A stretch of 64,000 nt of DNA from JALORV01 sp035498175 (GCA_035498175.1 DATKAJ010000116.1:14118-78117), one strand, 5' to 3'; shown: positions 54,893-63,640, counted from the first letter of the stretch. Notes: a model not told the origin generated them from the sequence alone. Program-made: numbers and translations.

Positions 54893-55477
54893 CTACTGCC
54901 AGACCTTGACCTCGAACTCCGGCTGCAGCTTGCCGGTCGAGTCCTTGATCTGCAGCTCGATGTATTTCGGTTCGGTGCCTTTCTCGATCTTCAGCGTCGC
55001 GCCGCGCTTGTAGTCGCGGGTGTGCGGGCCCTTGCCCGTGAAGAAGGCCACCAGTTCGTGCGTGCCCGCCCGCAGGTTGCCGAGGTACAGACGCTGAACC
55101 CCGCCGCGATGCAGCGCCTGGACCTCCGCCGGCGTGTACAGGTATGCAGCGACCTGCTTGTCGTCGAGCTTCACCCACACCGAGTCGAGCGAGAACATCT
55201 TGCCGACGTCCATCGACACGAAAATGGCGACCTGCGTGCTCGCCGGAAACAGCAGCTCCTCCTCCAGCACCATCAGGTCGCGATTGAGCCGGATCACGTC
55301 GGACTTAGTGTCCTGGATTCGGTCGTCGAGGCTGGCCGTCGATGGCGCTGCCGCCTTCGGGGCCCCCTGCGTTTCTGTGGCTGCGCCGGACGGTGCAGGC
55401 GGCGTCTGCGCCGTTGCGGCCGACGACAGCAATGCGATCGACTGCAGGGCAGCGATCAGCAGGCGGCGTGTCGACAT
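54893..55477 (-). CDS. Exported protein with helical and beta parts, unknown family
   Basis: The 194-residue protein has a signal peptide (LLIAALQSIALLSSAATAQ) and a short coiled coil (LDDRIQDTKSDVIRLNRDL). A beta-rich domain follows (VAIFVSMDVGKMFSLDSVWVKLDD, part shown; LYLGNLRAGTHELVAFFTGKG). The last part resembles PEGA-like or carbohydrate-binding beta-sandwiches found on envelope proteins. The ATG with GAGGACAAC upstream is used. It lies between the DUF3570 barrel and the TPR genes, possibly bridging them. Confidence 0.75.
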   Translation of the reverse strand: MSTRRLLIAALQSIALLSSAATAQTPPAPSGAATETQGAPKAAAPSTASLDDRIQDTKSDVIRLNRDLMVLEEELLFPASTQVAIFVSMDVGKMFSLDSVWVKLDDKQVAAYLYTPAEVQALHRGGVQRLYLGNLRAGTHELVAFFTGKGPHTRDYKRGATLKIEKGTEPKYIELQIKDSTGKLQPEFEVKVWQ

Positions 55478-55491
55478 GCTGTTGTCCTCAC

Positions 55492-56685
55492 TCAGAAAAT
55501 CACGGTCACGAAGACCTGCGACAACACCGCGCTGTACGAGTACAGGTTGCCGGTGCGCAGATCGGTGAATTCGCTGTAGTCGGTCTTCCAGTATTCGAGC
55601 GCCCCATTCAGGAAGACCTGGTAGCGGCCGGGCACTCCGGTGAGCGCGTACGTCACCTTCGCGCCTGCCGTCCAGGAACTGAACGGGCTCAGCTGCCGGT
55701 TGCGCGTGACGTACTGCGTTTCGGAGGTCGCGTTGTTCGTGAAGTACAGTGCGCCGTTCTGCGTGTAATAGCGCGCATAGCCGTCGAGCAGCCACTTCTC
55801 GCCCATGCGATATGCCGCTCCGACACCGAAGTTCTGGGCATGGATGTCCCACGTGTCCCAGAAATAGCGGTACTCGCCACGCACCGACAAGGTGGGTGCC
55901 ACCTCGCCGATGAGGCGGAACTGCAGCGTCCGGCTGGTCCGCGTTCCCGGCAGCCTTTCGGGCACCGCGGCGCCGAAAACGAGCGCGACACGATATGGGC
56001 TGGCCAGGAAGCCGCTGTCCGAGACGACTTCGAAGTTGGCATTCGCCAGCCACGTCGGCGTAAGTATCTGCGACACGCCGAGCCGGTAGCGGTAATGCGT
56101 GGCGTGGTCGAAGAATCCCTCGCCCTTCTTGCCGACATCGTCGGACCCATAGGTGTAGCCGAGCCCGACCGTCGTCATGCCGGAAAAGGTCTCGGTGCTG
56201 ACGTCGAAGTTGAACGCATTCGCGATGTAGTCGGGCTCGGTGCTGCGAGACGCGAGGAAGGTCAGCACAGAATCGCGCACCGCATAGTCGGCGCCAAAGC
56301 CGAATTCGTTGCGCGTTTCGTGGTACGGGCTGGCGGTCGTGACGACATCGATCGACGCGTTGCTGACGATGTCCGCGTAGTACGTGCCGAGCAGCGACAC
56401 CTTGCCCAGAATGTTCTTGCGGATCAGGATCGCCGGGCCCCACGCGTCGACGCCCCCGCCGTTGAAGCTGTGCAGCATGACGTCGACGCGATCCTCGGGA
56501 AGGTCGGCCGCGTTGACGTCGCCGGTGGCGAGCAGGCCGCTCAGCGCACCCAGCAGATGCGCGCTGGCAAGCGCGACCGTTCCGCGGACGCCATCGCCGC
56601 GCCCCCCCAGCGAGAGCAGTCTGAGCTGAGCACGCCGCAATGCGCGCCGGCAGCGCTCGGTCGGGCTGACGTCAGTTGCAGCCAC
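55492..56685 (-). CDS. DUF3570 outer-membrane beta-barrel protein
   Basis: This 397-residue protein starts with a basic segment and an export signal (LASAHLLGALSGLLATGDVNAA). The rest alternates aromatic and polar residues, as in beta-barrels, and ends in FVTVIF with a terminal Phe, the usual outer-membrane sorting signal. It matches DUF3570 by its RVDVMLHSFNGGGVDAWGPAI opening (part shown) and YADIVSNASIDVVTTASPY. DUF3570 genes commonly lie beside DUF4266, TlpA and ApbE genes, as here. Function unknown. Its 5' end overlaps the DUF4266 stop. Confidence 0.88.
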   Translation of the reverse strand: MAATDVSPTERCRRALRRAQLRLLSLGGRGDGVRGTVALASAHLLGALSGLLATGDVNAADLPEDRVDVMLHSFNGGGVDAWGPAILIRKNILGKVSLLGTYYADIVSNASIDVVTTASPYHETRNEFGFGADYAVRDSVLTFLASRSTEPDYIANAFNFDVSTETFSGMTTVGLGYTYGSDDVGKKGEGFFDHATHYRYRLGVSQILTPTWLANANFEVVSDSGFLASPYRVALVFGAAVPERLPGTRTSRTLQFRLIGEVAPTLSVRGEYRYFWDTWDIHAQNFGVGAAYRMGEKWLLDGYARYYTQNGALYFTNNATSETQYVTRNRQLSPFSSWTAGAKVTYALTGVPGRYQVFLNGALEYWKTDYSEFTDLRTGNLYSYSAVLSQVFVTVIF

Positions 56686-56923
56686 AACCGCCTCCCTGCA
56701 CGCCGGTGCCCCCGCGTGCGCCCTCGCGCACGTCGTGCGCGTGCTCGAAGTCCTTGGCCGACAGCGGATCGCGCTGATACTTCATCAACGGGTCGGCGAG
56801 CCGCTCGCGCTCGTAGGGCTTGACCCAGGGTTCTGGCAGCGAGCACGCGGACAGAACACAGGTGGCCAGGCTGAACGCAACGACACGCAGCGTGCCGCCC
56901 GGAAGTGTTGGAGTGGATTTCAT
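56672..56923 (-). CDS. DUF4266 micro-lipoprotein with C-terminal GGGCGC
   Basis: The protein has 83 residues with a lipobox VLSAC, so the mature lipoprotein is only ~57 residues. It contains WVKPYERERLADPLM and HAHDVREGARGGTGVQ and ends in GGGCGCN. This is the DUF4266 pattern. Two closely spaced Cys after a Gly run suggest a metal, a disulphide or an attached cofactor. It overlaps the preceding tlpA-like gene as ATGA and the next DUF3570 gene by 14 bp. Confidence 0.85.
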   Translation of the reverse strand: MKSTPTLPGGTLRVVAFSLATCVLSACSLPEPWVKPYERERLADPLMKYQRDPLSAKDFEHAHDVREGARGGTGVQGGGCGCN

Positions 56924-57435
56924 TCGCGCAGCAACTCCCGGATCTGCCTGTCGTAGGTGTCCTCGTAACCGTCGCGGTAGCCGCGGTGCACGTAGCGCAC
57001 GCGCCCATCGCGATCGACCAGAAAGGTCGACGGCATCGTCCCGAGGTCGTAGAGGCGGCTGACCTTCTTGTCGGTGTCGAGCAGCACCGGAAAGCGCATG
57101 CCGAGCTGGCGTGCGAGTTGCGCGGCCTTATGCGGGTCTTCGTCGATGTTGACGGCGAGCACCGTGAAGCCCGACCCGCGATACTTGTCGTACAGGCGGC
57201 CCAGATGCGGCATCTCGACCCGGCAGGGGCCGCACCACGTCGCCCAGAAGTTGATCATCACCACCTGCCCGCGCTGTTCCCGCAGCCGCAGGTTCGGCCC
57301 GTCCAGGCTCGGCAGCGTGAAGTCAGGCGCGCCGGCAGAAGGTGTGATCGCGGCGAGCGTCGCGCCGACGCCGAGCGCGAACACCGCCATAACGAAGAGC
57401 CGCAGGGTCGATGAGAGTCGAGTGGCGTATGTCAC
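56920..57435 (-). CDS. TlpA/ResA-like periplasmic thioredoxin
   Basis: The 171-residue thioredoxin-fold protein has an N-terminal signal or anchor (LRLFVMAVFALGVGATLAAI) and the active site WCGPC within NFWATWCGPCRVEM. The cis-Pro is in TMPSTFLVDRDG. TlpA-like proteins reduce periplasmic disulphides, for example in cytochrome c maturation. Here the likely client is the Cys-rich DUF4266 lipoprotein translated from the overlapping gene downstream, or the haem proteins upstream; inference. Confidence 0.92.
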   Translation of the reverse strand: MTYATRLSSTLRLFVMAVFALGVGATLAAITPSAGAPDFTLPSLDGPNLRLREQRGQVVMINFWATWCGPCRVEMPHLGRLYDKYRGSGFTVLAVNIDEDPHKAAQLARQLGMRFPVLLDTDKKVSRLYDLGTMPSTFLVDRDGRVRYVHRGYRDGYEDTYDRQIRELLRE

Positions 57436-57444
57436 GACGATGGC

Positions 57445-58104
57445 CTAGAAGAAGAAGGTCAACCCGGCGGTCAGTTCGAGGTTCTGCGTCGACTTGCTCT
57501 GGCCGAGAAGGTCGAGCGAGTACATGTAGTCGCGGAAGTCAACCTGGATCGCGGCCCAGTCCTTGAGGAACACGCGGTAGCCAAGGCCGAAGTTGATCGT
57601 TTGGGAGCTCTGGCCGAGGAACTTGGTGCTGCCGATTCCGGCGATCAGATAGAGCGCCTGCGCAAAGGCGTACTTGCGCCCGAGAAACGCCTCGCCCGGC
57701 AGGATGTTGTAGCCGACCGAGAGGTTGTAGTAATCGAGCGTCTCCGTCTTGTTCGGAAAGATGCCGCCGGGGAGGATCTGCCGGAAGTTCTCGTCGCTGA
57801 CCTTGGTCGTGGCGTACACGCCCTCGACGAAGAAATCTTCGGTAATGTGATACCCGAGGCGCGCGCCGTAAACCAGGCTGGCACCGAAGTCCTCGCTCGA
57901 GTACGTGCCGACGTAAGCGCCGAGAATGATGTCGTTGCTCGGGATCTTCGGCACGCGCACTTCGCGGCGCGGCACCGTCGGCTCGATCACCTGCTCGTTC
58001 GGGGGCGGGTTCGCGTCAGCCGCAGGAGTCGACTGCGCGAACGAGACGTTCGTGGCGGTCGCGATCGCGGCGACGAGGGGAAGTGCTAGGAGCCGGTTTC
58101 GCAT
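57445..58104 (-). CDS. Small outer-membrane beta-barrel protein
   Basis: The 219-residue protein has a signal peptide (LLALPLVAAIATATNVSFAQ), a Pro-rich stretch, and an eight-strand-like barrel with repeated Gly/aromatic turns (GARLGYHITEDFFVEGVYA, GLGYRVFLKDWAAIQVDFRD). It ends in LTFFF, an outer-membrane signal. It belongs to the OmpA/OmpW-like small barrel type. It lies next to another barrel gene of similar end sequence, suggesting duplication within the cluster. Confidence 0.85.
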   Translation of the reverse strand: MRNRLLALPLVAAIATATNVSFAQSTPAADANPPPNEQVIEPTVPRREVRVPKIPSNDIILGAYVGTYSSEDFGASLVYGARLGYHITEDFFVEGVYATTKVSDENFRQILPGGIFPNKTETLDYYNLSVGYNILPGEAFLGRKYAFAQALYLIAGIGSTKFLGQSSQTINFGLGYRVFLKDWAAIQVDFRDYMYSLDLLGQSKSTQNLELTAGLTFFF

Positions 58105-58117
58105 CGGTGTGCCGTTA

Positions 58118-58888
58118 TCAGAAGAAGAAGGCGACGCCCAGCGTGACGGCGCGGTACTGAGTAGTCGCGTTGTCGGAGGTGTAGGCGGCGTAGATCGTGT
58201 AATCGAGCCGGGCGACGAAGCGCTCGGCGATGTGATAGCGCAGGCCGACGGCGGCATTCGCAAGGTTCGCCGTCGTGTCGACCGCGCTGACGAGGCTCAG
58301 GTTCGGGATGTTCGTGAAGCGGCCGAGCCCGACGCCGAAGAACGGCGACAACCGGCGGTCGGACCACGGTTCCACGTTGACGTTGACGTTCCAAAGCTCG
58401 GTCCCCGCAAACGTGCCCTGCACCTGCCCGACCGTCGCTTCAATGCTGAGCGTGTCGGCGAAGCGATAGGCGGTCCATATCTTCACCATCGGTTCGCCGT
58501 CGAACAGACCCCAGGCGGCGCCGAGTTCGAGCCGCCGCCGCAGGTAGTCGTCCAGCAGCACGTCGCGAAAGACCTTCGCGGTCCCGGCTTCTGTGAGCGT
58601 GGTCTCGAGCTGGGAGCGATTGACCCAGCCCTCCTTGCCGTTGGCCGTCCGCACCTTGTACCAGTCGGTATGGCGCAGCAGGACCTCGATCCACTCGTTG
58701 CGTTCGGCGACGAAGAAGACCGGATAGCCGCGCCCGGGACCCGTGTGCAGTTCGATGTACGGGTCGGTGATCTGCACCTTCTCCTGCGCAAGCGCGGGCG
58801 CCGCGGCGGTTCCGAGCAGCAGCAGAATGCAGGCCGTTGCGCGCGCCAGCATCTTCTGCCACTGTGTCTGCGCGCCGCATGAGGTCAT
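58118..58888 (-). CDS. Bacterial SH3 domain fused to small outer-membrane beta-barrel
   Basis: The protein has 256 residues: a signal peptide (CILLLLGTAAAPALAQ), then a bacterial SH3_3 domain at ~38-100 (ELHTGPGRGYPVFF, WYKVRTANGKEGWVNRSQL). A barrel follows from about 120 to the end (LELGAAWGLFDGEPMVKIW, GVAFFF C-terminus). SH3_3 domains often bind peptidoglycan peptides or partner proteins, so this could tie the outer membrane to the wall. The ATG overlapping the previous stop as ATGA is chosen. Confidence 0.85.
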   Translation of the reverse strand: MTSCGAQTQWQKMLARATACILLLLGTAAAPALAQEKVQITDPYIELHTGPGRGYPVFFVAERNEWIEVLLRHTDWYKVRTANGKEGWVNRSQLETTLTEAGTAKVFRDVLLDDYLRRRLELGAAWGLFDGEPMVKIWTAYRFADTLSIEATVGQVQGTFAGTELWNVNVNVEPWSDRRLSPFFGVGLGRFTNIPNLSLVSAVDTTANLANAAVGLRYHIAERFVARLDYTIYAAYTSDNATTQYRAVTLGVAFFF

Positions 58889-59520
58889 TGGGTATTGCAG
58901 GTGCCTGTGTTCGGGTCCGCGGGCGTGAACATGCCGTTGGCCGCGGAGCTGAACTCGTCATGGCCCTGCGGCATCGGGCGGCTGATCCAGTACTTGATCA
59001 GCATGACGTGTGGATCGCTCTCGCTGAGGAAGATCACACCTCCGCCGTGGAGCACATTCAGGGTCAGCGGCTTGGTCAGCAGCCGGCTCGACAGCGGCGC
59101 CCCGAACACGACCTCTCCCTGCGCCGAGTAGTAGTTCTTGTACATGTCTGTGTTGCGGATCACGTCCGGCGTGTTGGCGGGATCAGACAGGTCGACCATC
59201 TGCGCCTTGCCGAGCAGCCGGAATGCGCCGCCGGTGCCGGTGACGTTGTCGTGGCATCCCGCCGCGGCGCAGGTGTTGGTCGAGATTGCGCCGCCCTGGT
59301 TGATCTGCAGCTGCGCAACGAAGATCGGCTGGATGCACTTCTGGAAGTAGATGAAGGACAGCTTCTGTCCGCTCGTCACCGCCGCGTTCTGGACCGTGGG
59401 CGGATTGTCCAGGGGGTTGCCGTCGCCCCCGCACGCCGCGAGAACGAGCGCAAGAAATCCGGCCACCGCGCAGGTGGCCGGACGAATCCGAGAGGGCGCC
59501 CCCGCCGAAGTCTCCGTCAT
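58885..59520 (-). CDS. Lipoprotein with CX4CH motif, unknown function
   Basis: This 211-residue lipoprotein has a lipobox LVLAACGG. It has a single CAAAGCH, a CX4CH variant of the haem-binding motif, within TNTCAAAGCHDNVTG, and a conserved KCIQPIFVAQL segment ahead of it. Such an arrangement (CxxPIF followed by a CxxCH) occurs in planctomycete-type cytochromes c. No other domain is recognised. The start overlaps the stop of the large upstream lipoprotein gene (ATGA), implying paired synthesis. Confidence 0.8.
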   Translation of the reverse strand: MTETSAGAPSRIRPATCAVAGFLALVLAACGGDGNPLDNPPTVQNAAVTSGQKLSFIYFQKCIQPIFVAQLQINQGGAISTNTCAAAGCHDNVTGTGGAFRLLGKAQMVDLSDPANTPDVIRNTDMYKNYYSAQGEVVFGAPLSSRLLTKPLTLNVLHGGGVIFLSESDPHVMLIKYWISRPMPQGHDEFSSAANGMFTPADPNTGTCNTQ

Positions 59521-62513
59521 GGCGGCGTGCAACCCGAACTGATCCACGCGGCGATCGCACCGTAGCCCGCGCTGCCGTTCGGCAGCACAGCCGTCGTCTG
59601 CCCTATGGCACCGGCCGGATGCGGCACGGTCGAGGGCCGCACGAGCAGTGCATTGGACGCCGCATTGCAGGTGTCGGAGATCATCGTCAGCGTGACGTTG
59701 TAGTCACCTTCGACGTCACCGGTCAGCACGAAGCGGTTGCGCAGGAATGACGTGGTGGTCTGCGACGCGCCACTGTTGCCGGTCGGCTGATGACAGGTGA
59801 TGCAGTTCGCCTGGATCACCGGATAGACGGTCGCATCGAACGCGGTACGCGACAGCGCCGTTGCAGTGCGCGCCGGACTGTTGCTGACCGACACGTTGTT
59901 GAAGTACTGGCCGCCGAGATCCATCCACTCGCTGATCAGGCGCTTCTCTGCGAGGTTCAGCAACGTCGAGTGGTCGGGCGCAGTCGCCGGCGGATTCGGA
60001 TGCACGTTACGCGCCTCGGCCGACGCCTTCAGCTGCTCACCGAACATGATTTCGCCGAGGCGGCTCGCACGCGTCATGCCCTGCGCGTTGCCGGCCATGT
60101 TGTCCACCAGCGGTGTATTGCGTACCACGACCGGGACGCCGTCTTCGAGGCGGGTAACCGGCTTTCCGGTCGCCGAGTCGATCACGGGATCGCCGACCAG
60201 CAGTTCCTCATAGGACACCAGCCGCCCACTGCCGGCGACGTTGGCACGCAGGTCGAGCTTGGTGGTGTCGGCATGACAGTTGGTGCAGGTGTCTGCGCCA
60301 TTGAGGCCGCGCGTACGCGTCCAGATCGGCGCGATGTGGTCCGGGTAGTTGATGATCCCGTTCGTGGGTGCCGGCGTCGCGAGGTCGTCCGCGGTGTTGG
60401 CGTTGCCGGTGTAGCGCACGGTAATGGCGGGCCGCGCGGTGACGCCGTTCTGCGCCGTATCGGCCCAATGATCGGCATGGACCTGGTCCGCGCCGAGGTT
60501 GAGCACCGTGGCGTCGAGGCGGGCACGCGTCGAGGCCATCGTCTCGCCGGACTGGTGCGCCGACGCCATCGCGCCGAGCCAGGTCTGCGGGACCGCATTG
60601 ACGATCGCCCCCGAGTTCAGCGATGCACCACGACGCGGGCTGTGGCAGCCGTCGCAGGTGCGGCGTTCGCCGGGGCGCACCTGGATCCAGTTCAGGTGCG
60701 TCTGGATCGCGCGGCCCTTGGCATCGAGAACGGCGAATCCCAGCGGCGTATCCGCCGGCACCTGCAGCTTGAAAGAGCCGTCGGGCTCGACCGCCGCATA
60801 CCCGAGGATCTGCTGCGGCTCGAACTCGGTCTCGCCGATGGCCTGCCGCATGCCCGTCATGCCGGCCTGCGGCGCAACGGCGCGGAAGGCGCGAATGAAG
60901 TAAGCCGGCGAGCAGCGGTAAGCGGCGTCGGCCGGATCCTTCAGGCGCGCGATGTCCGGCACGCGCGAGCGCGTGTCGGCAGCGTCCGCCGGCGCAGTCT
61001 TGGGAATCGACACTGTGCAGCCACTGCCGAGGTCGGACGCGGCGAGCATCGAGTCGCCCATGCGGTCGAGACCGTCGGTGTCATACACGCTGCGCACCTC
61101 GATCAGCGCCATGCCCTGCGCCTTCAGCGTTTCGTCGACCACGGTCGGCTGTGTCGCATTGGGCTCGGGACGCGCCTGGATCGCGACCGGATCGGTGTAC
61201 ATGAACCCCGGTGGCGGAGCGGCGACGATCAGGAAGGTCTGCTTGGATGGGTCGAACATGTAGATCGAGTACACCGCCGGGGCGTTGTCCTGCACCGGCA
61301 GCAGCGCGCGCTGCGCGCGCGACATCGTGTCGTCGGCGAGCATCGCGCGCTCGGCATCGGTTAGCGAAAGGCACGGCACGACGACACCGTTGCGCGTCAC
61401 CTCGCACGGCCGGTACGCGAGCAGCACGCGGTTCGTGCCGTCCCACAGCGGGAACGGCGCTGTGATGCGGCCGAACTCAGAGAGGCCACGGCCGAGATCG
61501 ATTTCCTTCTCGGTCCACTGCACCTGCCCGCCCTGGGCGGCGACCTGCGCGTTGGCCGGCGTGTTCTGCTCCGAGTAGTTGGCGGCGTCGATCAGCATCA
61601 GCGCGCCGCCTTCCTGCGTCCCCGAGAGCGGCATCAGGTCGGACAGCACCTTGCCCTTGTACGGGCCGCTCGGGTCCATGTCGCGGGGGTGCAGGAAGCT
61701 GTTACCCGGGCTGTGCGCGCCATACAGCACGAACATGTCGGTGCCGTCCGGCTTGACGCGGAAGATTGCGAAGCGGTTGCGCGGGCCGACGTGCTCCCAG
61801 CGCGAGAACATGATGTCGCCGTTGGGACGCACGACCGGGTTGCGGTCGTGGCTCTGATTGACCGAGATCTGCGTGACGGATCCGCCGTTGCGGTCGACCG
61901 TGTGCAGGTTGAAGACGCGCTCGCGCTCGTACTCGTCGACCGCGTAGTAGGTCTGGCCCAGCGCCTGCGACTTCGTCGTCGTCTGGCGGTTGGAGGCGAA
62001 CACGTAGCCGCGGTCGGCCGGCAGGTACGCCGGATCGACGTCGTCATCCGTCGTCGAGCTGGTGATGCGGCGGAAGGTGCCCTTGTCAAGCCCCTGGGTC
62101 GTGTCGTACTCCCACAGGTTCCAGCGGCCGGTACACGCCGGGACGCCCGCAACGACCGACGTGTTGCTGGTCGGGCAGCGCATCGCAAACGCGATCTTCC
62201 TGCCGTCGTACGACACCTCGGGGTCGGACACGTCGCCCTTGCCCTGCGTGATATTCGCCGTGACGTTGAATTCGCGCGCGCTCGGCGAAGACCGCTCGCG
62301 GATGATCAGGTCACCCCCCTCGGCGAACGGGGCGCCGTTGGTGGGATTGGTGTTCAGCTTCGTCGAGCGCTTGGCATAGGCAATCGGCACGTCGCCGGCG
62401 ACGAGCAGCTTGCTGTCGGTCGTCGAGTCGCCGGAGCAACCCGCGAACACCAGCACGGCAAGAGCCGTGAGCGCGAATCCAGTGGCCGATCGAGAAGTAT
62501 GGAAGTCCCTCAT
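59517..62513 (-). CDS. PD40/HzsA-like tri-haem lipoprotein
   Basis: The 998-residue lipoprotein has a lipobox VFAGCSG. The N-terminal half (~80-330) contains PD40/TolB-type beta-propeller repeats (VSDPEVSYDGRKIAFAM, DVDPAYLPADRGYVFASNR). A middle part resembles the HzsA-related domain known from hydrazine synthase alpha-like proteins (RRTCDGCHSPRRG, FRAVAPQAG). Haem motifs are CDGCH (~618), CTNCH (~741) and CITCH (904). Soon after the last haem is SGAS at 911-914, which fits the core of the covalent FMN attachment motif. Enzymatic role unknown; the HzsA-like label does not imply hydrazine synthesis. It lies 137 bp after apbE. Confidence 0.85.
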   Translation of the reverse strand: MRDFHTSRSATGFALTALAVLVFAGCSGDSTTDSKLLVAGDVPIAYAKRSTKLNTNPTNGAPFAEGGDLIIRERSSPSAREFNVTANITQGKGDVSDPEVSYDGRKIAFAMRCPTSNTSVVAGVPACTGRWNLWEYDTTQGLDKGTFRRITSSTTDDDVDPAYLPADRGYVFASNRQTTTKSQALGQTYYAVDEYERERVFNLHTVDRNGGSVTQISVNQSHDRNPVVRPNGDIMFSRWEHVGPRNRFAIFRVKPDGTDMFVLYGAHSPGNSFLHPRDMDPSGPYKGKVLSDLMPLSGTQEGGALMLIDAANYSEQNTPANAQVAAQGGQVQWTEKEIDLGRGLSEFGRITAPFPLWDGTNRVLLAYRPCEVTRNGVVVPCLSLTDAERAMLADDTMSRAQRALLPVQDNAPAVYSIYMFDPSKQTFLIVAAPPPGFMYTDPVAIQARPEPNATQPTVVDETLKAQGMALIEVRSVYDTDGLDRMGDSMLAASDLGSGCTVSIPKTAPADAADTRSRVPDIARLKDPADAAYRCSPAYFIRAFRAVAPQAGMTGMRQAIGETEFEPQQILGYAAVEPDGSFKLQVPADTPLGFAVLDAKGRAIQTHLNWIQVRPGERRTCDGCHSPRRGASLNSGAIVNAVPQTWLGAMASAHQSGETMASTRARLDATVLNLGADQVHADHWADTAQNGVTARPAITVRYTGNANTADDLATPAPTNGIINYPDHIAPIWTRTRGLNGADTCTNCHADTTKLDLRANVAGSGRLVSYEELLVGDPVIDSATGKPVTRLEDGVPVVVRNTPLVDNMAGNAQGMTRASRLGEIMFGEQLKASAEARNVHPNPPATAPDHSTLLNLAEKRLISEWMDLGGQYFNNVSVSNSPARTATALSRTAFDATVYPVIQANCITCHQPTGNSGASQTTTSFLRNRFVLTGDVEGDYNVTLTMISDTCNAASNALLVRPSTVPHPAGAIGQTTAVLPNGSAGYGAIAAWISSGCTPP

Positions 62514-62650
62514 GGCTGCCTCATTGGGGCTGGTGGCTGCGTTGGCATGGGACGCGCGGATTGTGTCGGCCGCGCGCCGTCGTCGATTGCTCGATGTAAC
62601 GGCGGTTTGTCGGGTTGATTGAAGGGTCGCATCACGGCGCTAGGCCGAAG

Positions 62651-63640
62651 TCATGAGTTGCCGTGCGCCGTCGCACAGACGGAAAGCCCTGCCGACGCGT
62701 GCAGCCTGCCGGCGGCGTCCACGATGACGGCATCGACGTCGGGCACCGACTCGACGATCTGCAGCCCGCGCTCGACACCGAGCACGAAGACCGTCTTCGA
62801 CAGGGCTTCGCTGGTCAGCCCGTCGGAGGCGATGACGGTGACACTGTGCACCGCGTGCGGCGACTTTCCTGTCGTCGGATCGATCAGGTGATGGCAGCGC
62901 TCGTCGCCGGCGTCGAAGAAGCGCTCATAGTCGCCGGAGGTCGATACTGCCGCGTCCTCGAGCGGCAGCAGCGCGACGACCTCGCCCTCGCGGCGCGGAT
63001 CGCGTACGCCGACCATCCAGGGCCGGCCGCGCCGGTCACCCAGCACGCGGCTGTCGCCGCCGGCGGCAACGACTGCGTGGCGCACGCCGTGGCGCGCGAG
63101 AATTGCTGCACCGTTGTCGACCGCATAGCCCTTCGCGAAACCACCGAGGTCGATACGCACGCCCTTATGCGCGAACCCTACCGTGCGCTGCGCCGGGTCG
63201 AGCAGCAGGTGCCGATAACCGATCGCCTCGCGTGCCGCGGCCAGTTCGTCATCATTCGGCCGGATGCGGCGGCGGTAGTCGTACAGGTGGCCCGCGCTGG
63301 CCGACGTGATGTCGAAGGCTCCGCCGGACAGCTCGGAAAATTCGATCGAGCGTGCCAGCAGTCCAAACAGCTCGGCACCGACCTCGACCGGCCGCCGCGC
63401 AGCCTCGCGGTTGATGCGCGACAGCTCCGACGAGTCCTTGTAGTGGCTCATCAGCGCATCGATCCGGTGCATCTCATGCATCACCGCGTCGATGGCGGCA
63501 TTTGCCGCCGCGCGATCGTCGTGCCACAGCTCGACGTGGATCGCGGTGCCCATGATCGCTTCGCTGCGCGTGAACCAGCGTCCCGAGCCCCGGCGCTCGG
63601 GTTCAGCGGTGCGCCGGGCGCGGTTCAGCAGGCCCAGCAT
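62651..63640 (-). CDS. apbE: FAD:protein FMN transferase
   Basis: The 329-residue protein belongs to the ApbE family, which splits FAD and attaches FMN to Thr or Ser of exported proteins through a phosphodiester bond. Motifs include TRSEAIMGTAIHVELW near the start, FDITSASAGHLYD, RIDLGGFAKGYAVD with Mg-binding Asp, and AAGGDSRVLG and SGDYERFF blocks. There is no clear lipobox; the N-terminus is basic. The target protein is probably encoded in the downstream genes. It is the first recognised gene of the minus-strand run. Confidence 0.93.
   Translation of the reverse strand: MLGLLNRARRTAEPERRGSGRWFTRSEAIMGTAIHVELWHDDRAAANAAIDAVMHEMHRIDALMSHYKDSSELSRINREAARRPVEVGAELFGLLARSIEFSELSGGAFDITSASAGHLYDYRRRIRPNDDELAAAREAIGYRHLLLDPAQRTVGFAHKGVRIDLGGFAKGYAVDNGAAILARHGVRHAVVAAGGDSRVLGDRRGRPWMVGVRDPRREGEVVALLPLEDAAVSTSGDYERFFDAGDERCHHLIDPTTGKSPHAVHSVTVIASDGLTSEALSKTVFVLGVERGLQIVESVPDVDAVIVDAAGRLHASAGLSVCATAHGNS

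Noticed and set aside
56672..56923. DUF4266 protein as a RiPP precursor peptide
   Set aside because: It has a lipobox and no radical SAM, YcaO or other peptide-modifying enzyme nearby; the Cys-rich end alone is not enough.
59517..62513. A true hydrazine synthase subunit (anammox)
   Set aside because: Only domain-level resemblance; no HzsB/HzsC genes, and the organism looks like an ordinary proteobacterium.
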